60,421 nt of DNA from Flavobacteriales bacterium CG_4_9_14_3_um_filter_40_17 (GCA_002790195.1 PFUR01000007.1:1-60421); one strand, 5' to 3'. Positions 34,788 through 42,418 are shown, counted from the first letter of the stretch. Notes: generated by a model not told the origin, from the sequence alone. A program made the numbers and translations.

Positions 34788-36266
34788 TTAGTTAGATTCG
34801 ATGGTTATGTTATGATGTTTTTGAATCAGTTCTGATACCAATTTACCGGATATCAATGCAGGCGGAACACCCGGCCCCGGGACGGTTAATTGACCTGTAA
34901 AATATAAATTCTTCACCTTTTTACTTTTTAATTTGGGCCTCAAAAAAGCAGTCTGAAAGAGTGTGTTTGCCAAACCATAGGCATTTCCTTTGTAAGAATT
35001 ATACTCAGAAACAAAATCATTCACACAAAACGAAGACTTAAAAAGTACATGATTTTTCACTTTTTGGTTGGTTAAATGTTCAAATCTACTCAATATTTTT
35101 TCAAAATATACTGATCTTATTTTTTCAGAATCAGCAATTCCCGGTGCTAACGGTATTAAAAAAACCGCTGCTTCCTGACCTTTAGGCGCAAAACTTTCGT
35201 CTGTTTTAGACGGAAAACTTGCATAAAACAGAGGCTCTTCCGGCCAATTGGGTTTGTCGTAAATACTTTCGGCGTGTATGTCAAAATCGACATCAAAAAA
35301 CAAGGTATGGTGACAAACATTTTCAATTTTTTTATCAAAACCTACATAAAACAACAAAGATGAAGGCGCAAATATTTTACGATTCCAATAATCCTCCGAA
35401 TACATTCGATAGTTTGGTTGTAAGAGCGTTTCCGTATGGTGATAATCGGCACCGGACAAAACAATTTCGGTTTTCACGTCTTCCCCATTAACCGTTATAC
35501 TTGTTGCCATGTCCGACTTCACATGAATAGCAGTTACCGCTGCGTTGTAAACAAATCGTACTCCAAAACTCTCGGCCAGCTTCACCATGGCTTCCACCAC
35601 ACTGTACATGCCGTTTACAGGATGAAAAGTGCCCAAACCAAAATCAGCTTGATTCATGAAGCTATAAAACGCCGGAGTTTGGCTTGGTTTTGCACCTAAA
35701 AATAGGACAGGGAATTCAAGAATTTGAATTAGTTTTCTGTTTGTAAAACGCCTTCTGACTTCTCTGCTGATGGTACTTGCGAACTGGTCCAACTTCTGAA
35801 TCGTTTGGGAAGTAATTAATTCTAAAGGGGAAACACCTGGTCGATAGACCAAATTTTTGATGGCAATATCATAATTTTCTTGAGCCATCTTCATGAATTT
35901 ATACAATTCGAGAGAAGAACCTTTTTCTATTCTTTCGAAGGACTTCATGATTTTTTCAAGTGAATCTTCTATTTTCACCGTATCATCTTTACCAAAATAA
36001 ACCTGATATGCCGGATTGAGCTTAATCAACGCGTAATAATCAGATGGTAATTTATCGAAATCAGCAAAAAATCTTTCGAAAACGTCCGGCATCCAATACC
36101 AAGTTGGTCCCATATCAAATTTAAAACCTTCTTGTGACAATTGACGGGCACGTCCGCCGGGAGTTGCATTTTTTTCGTAAACCGTTACCCCATAGCCACG
36201 CTTGGCCAAATAACACGCCGCAGAAAGGGATGAAAACCCCGAACCTAAGATGGAAATTTCTTTCAT
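34788..36266 (-). CDS. crtI: Phytoene desaturase CrtI
   Basis: FAD-dependent desaturase of 492 residues that converts phytoene to lycopene. The N-terminal dinucleotide-binding motif is ILGSGFSSLSAACYLAKRGYGVTVYEKNATPGGRARQ. FDMGPTWYWMPDVFERFF follows, and the C-terminal signature is NLYFTGQLTVPGPGVPPALISGKLVSELI. It is the first gene of the crt operon, 50 bp downstream of merR. It has its own promoter (TACTTTTG at 36278-36285) lying inside a palindrome shared with the merR promoter, so it can be transcribed independently of merR. Confidence 0.95.
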   Translation of the reverse strand: MKEISILGSGFSSLSAACYLAKRGYGVTVYEKNATPGGRARQLSQEGFKFDMGPTWYWMPDVFERFFADFDKLPSDYYALIKLNPAYQVYFGKDDTVKIEDSLEKIMKSFERIEKGSSLELYKFMKMAQENYDIAIKNLVYRPGVSPLELITSQTIQKLDQFASTISREVRRRFTNRKLIQILEFPVLFLGAKPSQTPAFYSFMNQADFGLGTFHPVNGMYSVVEAMVKLAESFGVRFVYNAAVTAIHVKSDMATSITVNGEDVKTEIVLSGADYHHTETLLQPNYRMYSEDYWNRKIFAPSSLLFYVGFDKKIENVCHHTLFFDVDFDIHAESIYDKPNWPEEPLFYASFPSKTDESFAPKGQEAAVFLIPLAPGIADSEKIRSVYFEKILSRFEHLTNQKVKNHVLFKSSFCVNDFVSEYNSYKGNAYGLANTLFQTAFLRPKLKSKKVKNLYFTGQLTVPGPGVPPALISGKLVSELIQKHHNITIESN

Positions 36267-36269
36267 ATA

Positions 36270-36301
36270 TTGTTTAACAAAAGTATATATAACTTAAACA
36301 A
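36270..36301. promoter_or_regulatory. Candidate operator and promoter of crtI
   Basis: Palindrome TTGTTTAA (36270-36277), 16 bp, TTAAACAA (36294-36301). The minus-strand -7 element TACTTTTG (36278-36285) lies inside the 16-bp centre, directly beside one arm, so a bound protein would cover it. A third half-site, TGTTTAAC, lies at 36310-36317. The same arms with the same 16-bp spacing occur at the merR promoter (37210-37239). Probably bound by the neighbouring MerR-type regulator. Confidence 0.6.
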
Positions 36302-36316
36302 AAATAAAATGTTTAA

Positions 36317-37210
36317 CTAAATATTTTGAATTAGCTCCACGATGGTCTGAAAAACTTTAACATTAGACGGTAATACACCTTCAAATTGGTTTGCCTGCCT
36401 ACCAAGTAACCAAAGTTTGTGTTTGTTTTCCGCATTGATTTCTTTTGAAAACTGATCTAAATATCCTTGTACCTCTGCTGGAGATGGTTTGACCGTAAAG
36501 TAAGAAATAAAAATAACTTTTTCAAAACAATGATTGAAATCATTTAAAGATTCCAAAGGCAAAGATTGTCCCATATAAATAGCTTTGTACCCTCGCCGAA
36601 GCAGTTCATAATAAAGATAAGAAATGCCGATATCATGTATTTCGTTTTCGGGTAAGTACAAAATAAATATATCACTTTCGGAATAAGAATTGTTTTCGCC
36701 GAGAACTTTTTGAACATGAGAAAGAATTAATTGTTTTATCTGTACGGTTATAAAATGTTCATGGGTAGGCCTTACCGTATTCATTTGCCAAAGCAATCCG
36801 AGTTCGCTCAGAAAAGGAATAAATATATTTATAAATATGTATGTAAAGTCATGTTTTTCAGCAAGTTTACCATATGTTTTTTTAAAAAGATTGACATCAA
36901 AATTAATCATTGCTATTTTAAAATCCGATATGGCAACGCTTTTAGATAAATTTTGCCCGGACAAAGAATTTACATGAGATACTATTTCTTCAGGCTCGAA
37001 CCTTGCTATTTTGGAAATTTTATATCCGTTTTGGTAGAGATGGGTAATGTTGAGCAGTTTTTGTAAATTAGTCAGATTGTAATACCTTATGTTTGAATCT
37101 GTCCTATCAGGCTTCAAGAGATTGTACCTTTTTTCCCAAATCCGGAGGGTATGTGCCTTGATGCCACTAAGATTTTCAAGGTCTTTTATACTAAAAATTG
37201 ACTTAACCAT
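36317..37210 (-). CDS. MerR-type regulator with cobalamin-binding domain (CarH/LitR-like)
   Basis: Protein of 297 residues. The N-terminal MerR winged helix has FSIKDLENLSGIKAHTLRIWEKRYNLLKP (about 5-34). A helical bundle follows with W141-x9-E151-H152, then a cobalamin-binding Rossmann domain with E190-x-H192-x-x-G195, a Ser at 236 in the SxL position and G270. These are the signatures of adenosylcobalamin photoreceptors that repress carotenoid genes in the dark and release DNA in light. The residue after W141 is Gln; the Thermus CarH upper-ligand His, as I recall it, sits there, so the photochemistry may differ. The ATG at 37210 touches a palindrome shared with crtI. The gene sits directly upstream of crtI-crtB-crtZ. 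Confidence 0.88.
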   Translation of the reverse strand: MVKSIFSIKDLENLSGIKAHTLRIWEKRYNLLKPDRTDSNIRYYNLTNLQKLLNITHLYQNGYKISKIARFEPEEIVSHVNSLSGQNLSKSVAISDFKIAMINFDVNLFKKTYGKLAEKHDFTYIFINIFIPFLSELGLLWQMNTVRPTHEHFITVQIKQLILSHVQKVLGENNSYSESDIFILYLPENEIHDIGISYLYYELLRRGYKAIYMGQSLPLESLNDFNHCFEKVIFISYFTVKPSPAEVQGYLDQFSKEINAENKHKLWLLGRQANQFEGVLPSNVKVFQTIVELIQNI

Positions 37211-37245
37211 GTTTAATTTATCTTGATTTAAATTAAACAAAACTA
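37210..37245. promoter_or_regulatory. Candidate operator and promoter of the merR gene
   Basis: Arms TGTTTAATTT (37210-37219) and AAATTAAACA (37230-37239) form a 10-bp perfect inverted repeat. Its inner core, TGTTTAA-N16-TTAAACA, matches the crtI operator in both sequence and spacing. The minus-strand -7 element TAGTTTTG lies at 37238-37245 and shares its last bases with the outer arm, so binding would cover the start of transcription. This suggests autorepression. Confidence 0.6.
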
Positions 37246-37250
37246 ACAAA

Positions 37251-37290
37251 AAAAGGATTGTAGAATGAAACTATCCTGCAATCCTTTAAA
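37251..37290 (-). terminator. Terminator of the tRNA operon
   Basis: On the minus strand, AAAGGATTG and CAATCCTTTTTTT pair across an 18-base loop, directly after tRNA-Leu. The nine-bp stem followed by a T-run fits an intrinsic terminator that separates the tRNA operon from merR. Confidence 0.75.
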
Positions 37291-37296
37291 ATTTTG

Positions 37297-37380
37297 TGCC
37301 CAGAACAAGAATCGAACTTGCACATCCTTACGGACACATGGCCCTCAACCATGCCTGTCTACCAGTTTCAGCACCTGGGC
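37297..37380 (-). tRNA. tRNA-Leu (GAG)
   Basis: 84-nt class II tRNA with acceptor stem GCCCAGG/TCTGGGC (one G-T pair), discriminator A and a long variable arm. The anticodon loop TTGAGGG lies between CATGG and CCATG, giving anticodon GAG. The T-loop is AGTTCGATTCT. Last tRNA of a four-gene operon. Confidence 0.93.
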
Positions 37381-37393
37381 GATTGTGTTGTTG

Positions 37394-37466
37394 TGACCCG
37401 TCTGGGGATCGAACCCAGGACCCCAACATTAAGAGTGTCGTGCTCTACCAGCTGAGCTAACGAGTC
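37394..37466 (-). tRNA. tRNA-Lys (CTT)
   Basis: 73-nt tRNA with acceptor GACTCGT/ACGGGTC and D-arm GCTCAGCTGGTAGAGC. The anticodon loop CTCTTAA gives CTT, and the T-arm is CTGGGTTCGATCCCCAG. It is nearly identical to the two TTT copies upstream except in the anticodon arm and one T-arm base. Confidence 0.95.
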
Positions 37467-37523
37467 AGAAAATTTTTTGATTCTCCAAAACTACCAATAT
37501 TTCTATTATTTTTTAAATAAAAG

Positions 37524-37596
37524 TGACCCGTCTGGGGCTCGAACCCAGGACCCCAACATTAAAAGTGTTGTGCTCTACCGGCTGAGCTAACGAGTC
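37524..37596 (-). tRNA. tRNA-Lys (TTT), copy 2
   Basis: 73-nt tRNA with anticodon loop CTTTTAA (anticodon TTT). It differs from copy 1 by one base in the D-loop region (GCCGGTAGAGC instead of GCTGGTAGAGC). T-arm CTGGGTTCGAGCCCCAG. Confidence 0.95.
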
Positions 37597-37654
37597 AAAA
37601 ACTAAATTTCAGATTTATAAAAACGTAAAATCACTTTTTAAAAAATAAAAAAAG

Positions 37655-37727
37655 TGACCCGTCTGGGGCTCGAACCCAGGACCCCAACATTAAAAGTGTT
37701 GTGCTCTACCAGCTGAGCTAACGAGTC
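37655..37727 (-). tRNA. tRNA-Lys (TTT), copy 1
   Basis: 73-nt tRNA with anticodon loop CTTTTAA, acceptor GACTCGT/ACGGGTC and T-arm CTGGGTTCGAGCCCCAG. It is the first gene of the tRNA operon, 21 bp downstream of the -7 element. Confidence 0.95.
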
Positions 37728-37748
37728 ATGCTTTCTTAAATGCGGGTG

Positions 37749-37779
37749 CAAATATAGCACCTATATATTCATTATACAA
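37749..37779 (-). promoter_or_regulatory. Promoter of the tRNA-Lys/Leu operon
   Basis: On the minus strand, TTG (37777-37779), 20 bp, TATATTTG (37749-37756): a good -33/-7 pair of the Bacteroidetes type. Confidence 0.6.
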
Positions 37780-37834
37780 GGTGATTTTACCATAAATTAG
37801 CGTTTTACTTAAATTCATTAAACGACAACCGATC

Positions 37835-38392
37835 ATGTCTATATATTATCCTGAAAATCAAAAAATTGTATTACTCGGATACATGGGAAGTGGCAAATCT
37901 GCCATTGGAAAATCGCTTGCAGAATTGACTTCCTTGCCCTATATCGATTTGGATGATTTTATTGTTGAAAGTGAAAACAGTTCGATAGACCAAATATTTT
38001 CGCTTAAAGGCGAAATCTATTTTCGTAGAAAAGAGCATCATTATTTGATAGAATTGCTAAACAAGCCCGAACAAAGAATCATCTCTTTGGGTGGTGGAAC
38101 CCCTTGCTATGACAACAACATTTCGCTTCTAAAAACAGAAGGAATTGTTTCATTTTATTTAAAAACTTCAATAGGAACCTTGGTCAACCGGCTGAAATCT
38201 GAAATAGAAAAACGCCCAATCTTAAAACGTTTTTCAACAACTGAAGAGTTGGCGGAATTTATTGCCAAGCATCTATTTGAAAGGCAGTTCTACTATAATC
38301 AAGCGAATTTTACTATCCTAACCGACAACAAAAGCGTCAACAGGATTGTGGGTGAAATAGCTGCCTTACTCCACCTGGACAAACCGGTTTAG
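37835..38392 (+). CDS. aroK: Shikimate kinase
   Basis: P-loop kinase of 185 residues that phosphorylates shikimate in the aromatic amino acid pathway. Walker A GYMGSGKSAIGKSLAE, shikimate-binding DLDDFIVESENSSIDQIFSLKGEIYFRRKEHHYL (with the DxD and FR motifs), GGGTPCYDNN and the lid-region Arg in EIEKRPILKR. Full length. Its stop codon overlaps the stop of the convergent gene by 4 bp (38389-38392). Confidence 0.94.
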   Translation: MSIYYPENQKIVLLGYMGSGKSAIGKSLAELTSLPYIDLDDFIVESENSSIDQIFSLKGEIYFRRKEHHYLIELLNKPEQRIISLGGGTPCYDNNISLLKTEGIVSFYLKTSIGTLVNRLKSEIEKRPILKRFSTTEELAEFIAKHLFERQFYYNQANFTILTDNKSVNRIVGEIAALLHLDKPV

Positions 38393-39162
38393 TTATCGCG
38401 TTTTAGCACCTTGTATTCTTCATAACACGAACTCATCGCGTCAAGTATTTGAAGGTCGTTGGCGGTTTGGATAAACTCTTTGGAATAATTGCAACGTGTT
38501 AAAATTTCGTCGATATCAACTTTTTCAAGCTGAAGCAAGGCGGCAAGTGTTTCCCGGTCAAATTTATTTTGAAGCAAGTTCCTGATTTCATCGCTTTCTT
38601 TCATCTGCTTCAATTTTCTGAATTGCTTGCCTTTTCTACCAAAGAAATTATACAACAAATCGGCCGGATTAAAAATAGAACCGATGATACGGTTCATCGC
38701 GTTTGGTGCGGCACTTCCCACTTCGTAACCTTTTGGAAGACCCGAAATACTGTATCGATAAGATGGCTCCGCCTTGAGGTATTTTGCGTCTATTTCAAGA
38801 TATCCCGTCAGCCGTGAAGAAGTTACCGATACTTCTTCAAGTGCGAAAGCGGTTTGGGTCAACGCGATTTTTGTGCCCTGAAACCGCAACCAGTCATTGG
38901 TCACCCTGACTTTGATGGGTTTGTACCCCAAAAATGAAAAATAAAGAGTGTCGTTGGTTTGCGCGAAAATTTCAAATTCTCCTTTTTCGTTAGAAATGGT
39001 GCCAATCACTCGGCTCAAGTTGAGCACGTTCACGTTGTCTATCGGTTTGTCTGTACCGGAATCGATGATAACACCACTTATTTTCTGGTTCTGCCCAAAG
39101 GAGATAACCGTCCACAAAAGTGTGACAATTAAAATAATACCATAAAAAGAGCCCTTTCGCAT
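38389..39162 (-). CDS. Carboxypeptidase-regulatory-like domain protein
   Basis: Exported protein of 257 residues. The start at 39162 (MRKGSFYGIILIVTLLWTVISFGQ) gives a clean signal peptide; the in-frame TTG at 39174 is less likely. A CarboxypepD_reg-like beta-sandwich follows (about 25-110; ISGVIIDSGTDKPIDNVNVLNLSRVIGTISNEKGEFEIFAQTNDTLYFSFLGYKPIKV). The C-terminal half is helical and charged (FFGRKGKQFRKLKQMKESDEIRNLLQNKFDRETLAALLQLEKVDIDEIL), ending with a short tail. This class is common and uncharacterised in Bacteroidetes. Function unknown. Confidence 0.82.
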   Translation of the reverse strand: MRKGSFYGIILIVTLLWTVISFGQNQKISGVIIDSGTDKPIDNVNVLNLSRVIGTISNEKGEFEIFAQTNDTLYFSFLGYKPIKVRVTNDWLRFQGTKIALTQTAFALEEVSVTSSRLTGYLEIDAKYLKAEPSYRYSISGLPKGYEVGSAAPNAMNRIIGSIFNPADLLYNFFGRKGKQFRKLKQMKESDEIRNLLQNKFDRETLAALLQLEKVDIDEILTRCNYSKEFIQTANDLQILDAMSSCYEEYKVLKRDN

Positions 39163-39249
39163 CAAAACAGTCAAATGATTTTGTAAAAATAGTCAAGTTG
39201 GCATATCGTCAAGTAAGATTTTTTTAGTTTTAATCTTAAATTAACAAAA

Positions 39250-41022
39250 TCAATACTTTTTCTTTGACCATTTCTCTTTTTTGCCGAAATCTTTTTTCTT
39301 AGCAGGATCAAAATTGTTTCCGAATGAAGGTTTTTTGAAATCTTTTGACCTTCTGCCTTCCGAAAAACCTTTGCCACGTGACTCTCCGCGGCCACCACCC
39401 GAAAACCGGCCTTTCGATTCGTTTTGCGACAATTCGATGTGTACCCGCCTGCCCTTGAAGGCAAAATTCTCAAAGAAGGTCGTTACCTTATCGGCATGGG
39501 ATGCATCGACATTGAAGAATGAAAAACTGTCTTTCACATCCACTTTATAGACATCATCCCTGCCTAATTCGAGCGATTCGCGTAAGAAATCCTTCAGTTG
39601 CATCCAGTCAAAGCCATCACGGTCGCCAAGGTTGATAAAATAACGAACCGAGCCTCCGGAACGTGATTCTGAATCTCCGAAATCTTTAAAAGTAGCGACT
39701 TGCGTATTGATGTCTTTTGATTTTTTGTAATAATCGAAGAATCGGGTAAACTCAACTGAGAAAAATTTCTTAATCAATTCGTCTTTTGAATCATCGACAA
39801 ACAAATCTTGTAGTGTCGGCAAATAACGGTCTATCTCATGGTTGATATGGGTTTGCTTGATTTTGTTAGCCAAATGCAACAATTGTACTTCACATATTTC
39901 GATTCCGGTCGGAATGTCTTTTTGTTTGAATGTCTGTTTGATGATGCGTTCGATAGATTTTATTTTGCGTACTTCGCTTTTGGCAATAATCACCATCGAA
40001 ACACCACTTTTTCCTGCTCTCCCGGTTCGTCCACTACGGTGGGTGTAAGTTTCGATCTCGTCAGGCAATTGATAATTGATAACGTGTGTAATGTCATCTA
40101 CATCGATACCTCGTGCGGCAACGTCTGTGGCTACAAGCATCTGAATCTGTTTGCCTCTGAAGGACTTCATAACCGTATCCCGCTGGCTTTGCGACAAATC
40201 ACCGTGCAAGGCGGCCGCACTGTAACCGTCTTCTATCAACTTCTCGGCAACTTGCTGTGTGTCGCGTTTGGTACGGCAAAAAACCAATGAAAAAATATCC
40301 GGATTGACATCGGCCAATCTTTTTAGGGCAATATATCGGTCACGGCCTTGAATCACATAAAACTCATGTTCGATGTTCTTGGCTGAAGTGTTTTTGGAGC
40401 CGATGGTGATTTCGACCGGATTTTTCATAAACCGTTTGGCAATGGTCGAAACCTCTTGTGGCATAGTCGCTGAAAATAGCCAAGTATTTTTGTTCTCGGG
40501 GGTGAAAGACAAGATATTGGTGATGTCTTCATAAAATCCCATGTTGAGCATTTCATCTGCTTCATCTAAGATGCAGTAACGAATGTTTGAGATGTCAACC
40601 ATCTTTCTGTTGATCATGTCCTGCATTCTGCCCGGTGTTGCAACAATGACATGTGCTCCACGACGCACTTGCGCTGCCTGATCGCTGATGCTGGCTCCTC
40701 CGTAGATGGCTACCGATTTGAACTCGGGTATGTGTTTCGCATATAGCTTGAGTTCATTGGCAATTTGCATACACAACTCCCGTGTGGGTGATAGGATTAA
40801 TCCCTGAGTTTGTCTGTTGTTGAAATCTGTTTTTTGAATCAGCGGGAAACCGAATGCGGCTGTTTTCCCGGTACCTGTTTGCGCCAAAGCCACGATGTCC
40901 GTGTCGTCAGAAAGCAAAACGGGTATGGCTTTATCTTGAATTTCTGATGGTTTTTCGAATCCTAAATCTGCAACGGCTTTAAGCAAAGCCTCATTCAATC
41001 CCAATTCTTGGAATGTAGTCAT
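39250..41022 (-). CDS. DEAD-box RNA helicase with DbpA-type RNA-binding domain (DeaD/CsdA-like)
   Basis: Protein of 590 residues. Helicase motifs in order: Q-motif FQELGLNEALLKAVADLGFEKPSEIQ, motif I AQTGTGKTAAFGFPL, Ia PTRELCMQ, GG, II DEADEMLNMGF, III FSAT, then VFCRTKRDTQQVAEKL, VATDVAARGIDVDDITHVINYQLPDEIETYTHRSGRTGRAGKSG (V-VI). A DbpA-like RNA-binding domain occupies about 455-530 and the tail is rich in R/G/K/S. It unwinds short RNA duplexes in ribosome assembly and cold adaptation. It stands alone behind a perfect -7 element (41042-41049). Confidence 0.94.
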   Translation of the reverse strand: MTTFQELGLNEALLKAVADLGFEKPSEIQDKAIPVLLSDDTDIVALAQTGTGKTAAFGFPLIQKTDFNNRQTQGLILSPTRELCMQIANELKLYAKHIPEFKSVAIYGGASISDQAAQVRRGAHVIVATPGRMQDMINRKMVDISNIRYCILDEADEMLNMGFYEDITNILSFTPENKNTWLFSATMPQEVSTIAKRFMKNPVEITIGSKNTSAKNIEHEFYVIQGRDRYIALKRLADVNPDIFSLVFCRTKRDTQQVAEKLIEDGYSAAALHGDLSQSQRDTVMKSFRGKQIQMLVATDVAARGIDVDDITHVINYQLPDEIETYTHRSGRTGRAGKSGVSMVIIAKSEVRKIKSIERIIKQTFKQKDIPTGIEICEVQLLHLANKIKQTHINHEIDRYLPTLQDLFVDDSKDELIKKFFSVEFTRFFDYYKKSKDINTQVATFKDFGDSESRSGGSVRYFINLGDRDGFDWMQLKDFLRESLELGRDDVYKVDVKDSFSFFNVDASHADKVTTFFENFAFKGRRVHIELSQNESKGRFSGGGRGESRGKGFSEGRRSKDFKKPSFGNNFDPAKKKDFGKKEKWSKKKY

Positions 41023-41041
41023 AATAATAAAAAATTAGCTG

Positions 41042-41049
41042 CAAAGGTA
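41042..41049 (-). promoter_or_regulatory. -7 promoter element of the DEAD-box helicase
   Basis: TACCTTTG on the minus strand, exact TAnnTTTG, 19 bp upstream of the ATG. Confidence 0.5.
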
Positions 41050-41152
41050 ATCTTTTGGAATGAAACCCATTGGTTTTCACTGAATATTTATAATACGGAT
41101 TTACAGAATTCTGCGATTTTAACTAAAAATTACGTGGATTTGTCTGATAAGT

Positions 41153-41557
41153 CTATTCTTTTACTTGGTATTTTTTTGAAATGATAAAGAACTGAAAAAG
41201 CAACATCACGCAACCGATTGCAATCGAATTCACCAGGGCTTTGTTGTGAAAAAACGAGATGTCAGGTAAGGTAATGCTTGAAAAATAATTATTTGCAGCA
41301 GCAAACCACGGGGAGTTTTCAGTTGAGCCCAAATTGAAAGAATATAGCACCAAAATGCCAACAAAAAAAGCCAACATGAACCATCCCTTTTTGCTGATGA
41401 TTGGCTGATAGACGTTCACTTGCTTGGCTGTAACTATTTTATCGAATACCTTGGCAGTAAAATCCGGTGATGGTGAGATTAAATCAATCTGTCGAATTTG
41501 ATTTTCAATTAATACATCAACAGAACTCCAATCCTCAGGCTTATTTAACTTTTTCAT
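41153..41557 (-). CDS. Membrane protein in sigma-factor operon, possible anti-sigma factor
   Basis: Protein of 134 residues. The N-terminal cytoplasmic part (about 1-55, LNKPEDWSSVDVLIENQIRQIDLISPSPDFTAKVFDKI) precedes two transmembrane helices (about 58-76 and 108-126). There is no HxxxCxxC zinc anti-sigma motif. It follows the ECF sigma gene by 44 bp on the same strand, a position typical for anti-sigma factors. The PSPDFTAKVFDKI stretch resembles segments found in Bacteroidetes anti-sigma-like proteins. An anti-sigma role is inferred from context only. Confidence 0.65.
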   Translation of the reverse strand: MKKLNKPEDWSSVDVLIENQIRQIDLISPSPDFTAKVFDKIVTAKQVNVYQPIISKKGWFMLAFFVGILVLYSFNLGSTENSPWFAAANNYFSSITLPDISFFHNKALVNSIAIGCVMLLFQFFIISKKYQVKE

Positions 41558-41601
41558 ATTGATTTATTTTAATCTGTTAGGCAAATATACTTTTAAAACA
41601 A

Positions 41602-42162
41602 TCAGTCGGCTGACAATTGTTTTTCTTCGAGCATTGATTTCAGTTTGTTCCTGATTCTGTAAAGCTTCACTTTGGCGTTGTTTTTATTTATTCCGATAAT
41701 GTTTGCAATTTCGTTCAGGCTCAGTTTGTCGTAATAAAACATTTTCACAAATGCGCTTTCTTCCGCGGGCAGGCTTTCTATGCACATCCTGACGATGTGT
41801 TCTTTCTGTTCTATTTCTCGGTATGCATCTACTCCTTTGTCGGACATATATCGAATGGATTTGTCATCTATACTGTCTGTCCGGTGTTTTGCGTTCTTCC
41901 GCATGTAATCCAAACAGGTTCGATAGGCTATCCGGTAGAGCCAACTCGAAAATTTTGAATCGCCCCGAAATTGTTTGAGCGACAAATACGTTTTTACAAA
42001 TGCATCTTGGGCAACTTCATCAGCTTCTTCCTTGTTTCTCAACATACTGTAAGCCAACGTAAAAACCATATGCTGGTAGCGATTCACCAAAGAAGCATAC
42101 GCACGTTGGTCTCCGGAAAGCGATTGGGTTACCATTTTGTTGTCATCGTGTTGAGAGGCCAT
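41602..42162 (-). CDS. ECF-type RNA polymerase sigma factor
   Basis: Protein of 186 residues (start ATG at 42162, MASQHDDNK; a TTG 12 bp upstream is less likely). The sigma-70 region 2 spans DQRAYASLVNRYQHMVFTLAYSMLRNKEEADEVAQDAFVKTYLSLKQFRGDSKFSSWLYRIAYRTCLDYMRK. Region 4 is LPAEESAFVKMFYYDKLSLNEIANIIGINKNNAKVKLYRIRNKLKSML. The promoter (TGTAACC-N17-GTCATAC on the minus strand) matches the one in front of the divergent small membrane gene, so the factor probably activates itself and that gene. It is followed by a membrane gene that may be its anti-sigma factor. Confidence 0.92.
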   Translation of the reverse strand: MASQHDDNKMVTQSLSGDQRAYASLVNRYQHMVFTLAYSMLRNKEEADEVAQDAFVKTYLSLKQFRGDSKFSSWLYRIAYRTCLDYMRKNAKHRTDSIDDKSIRYMSDKGVDAYREIEQKEHIVRMCIESLPAEESAFVKMFYYDKLSLNEIANIIGINKNNAKVKLYRIRNKLKSMLEEKQLSAD

Positions 42163-42206
42163 GCAGTTCTTCAAAATGAATCCTTAAAATTATGTTTTTT
42201 TCGATT

Positions 42207-42237
42207 GTATGACGGCAAGGGAATATCAAAGGTTACA
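42207..42237 (-). promoter_or_regulatory. ECF promoter of the sigma gene
   Basis: Minus strand TGTAACC (42231-42237), 17 bp, GTCATAC (42207-42213), upstream of the sigma ATG at 42162. The same two boxes, 16 bp apart, precede the divergent gene at 42419. Not the housekeeping TAnnTTTG type. Confidence 0.65.
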
Positions 42238-42359
42238 ATTTTATCTGCTTATTAATTTTTGGTTTCAGGTTTCTATTTATTGTTCTCTCGTTTCTCATTT
42301 CTTGATTCAGGTTCATTATCTATTCGCTTTTGCTTATTGCCTATTTTTTTAAATCCGAC

Positions 42360-42389
42360 TGTAACCTTTTTCAAAGAAGCCTGTCATAC
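42360..42389 (+). promoter_or_regulatory. ECF promoter of the DUF6249-like gene
   Basis: TGTAACC (42360-42366), 16 bp, GTCATAC (42383-42389), 29 bp before the ATG at 42419. It is identical in both boxes to the promoter of the sigma gene. Confidence 0.65.
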
Positions 42390-42418
42390 GTTCAGTATCA
42401 ACTTAAAAATTTATTATC

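Noticed and set aside
37238-37830. Repeated sequence around 37380-37730 considered as a possible CRISPR-like array
   Set aside because: The repeats are three tRNA-Lys genes with normal cloverleaf pairing.
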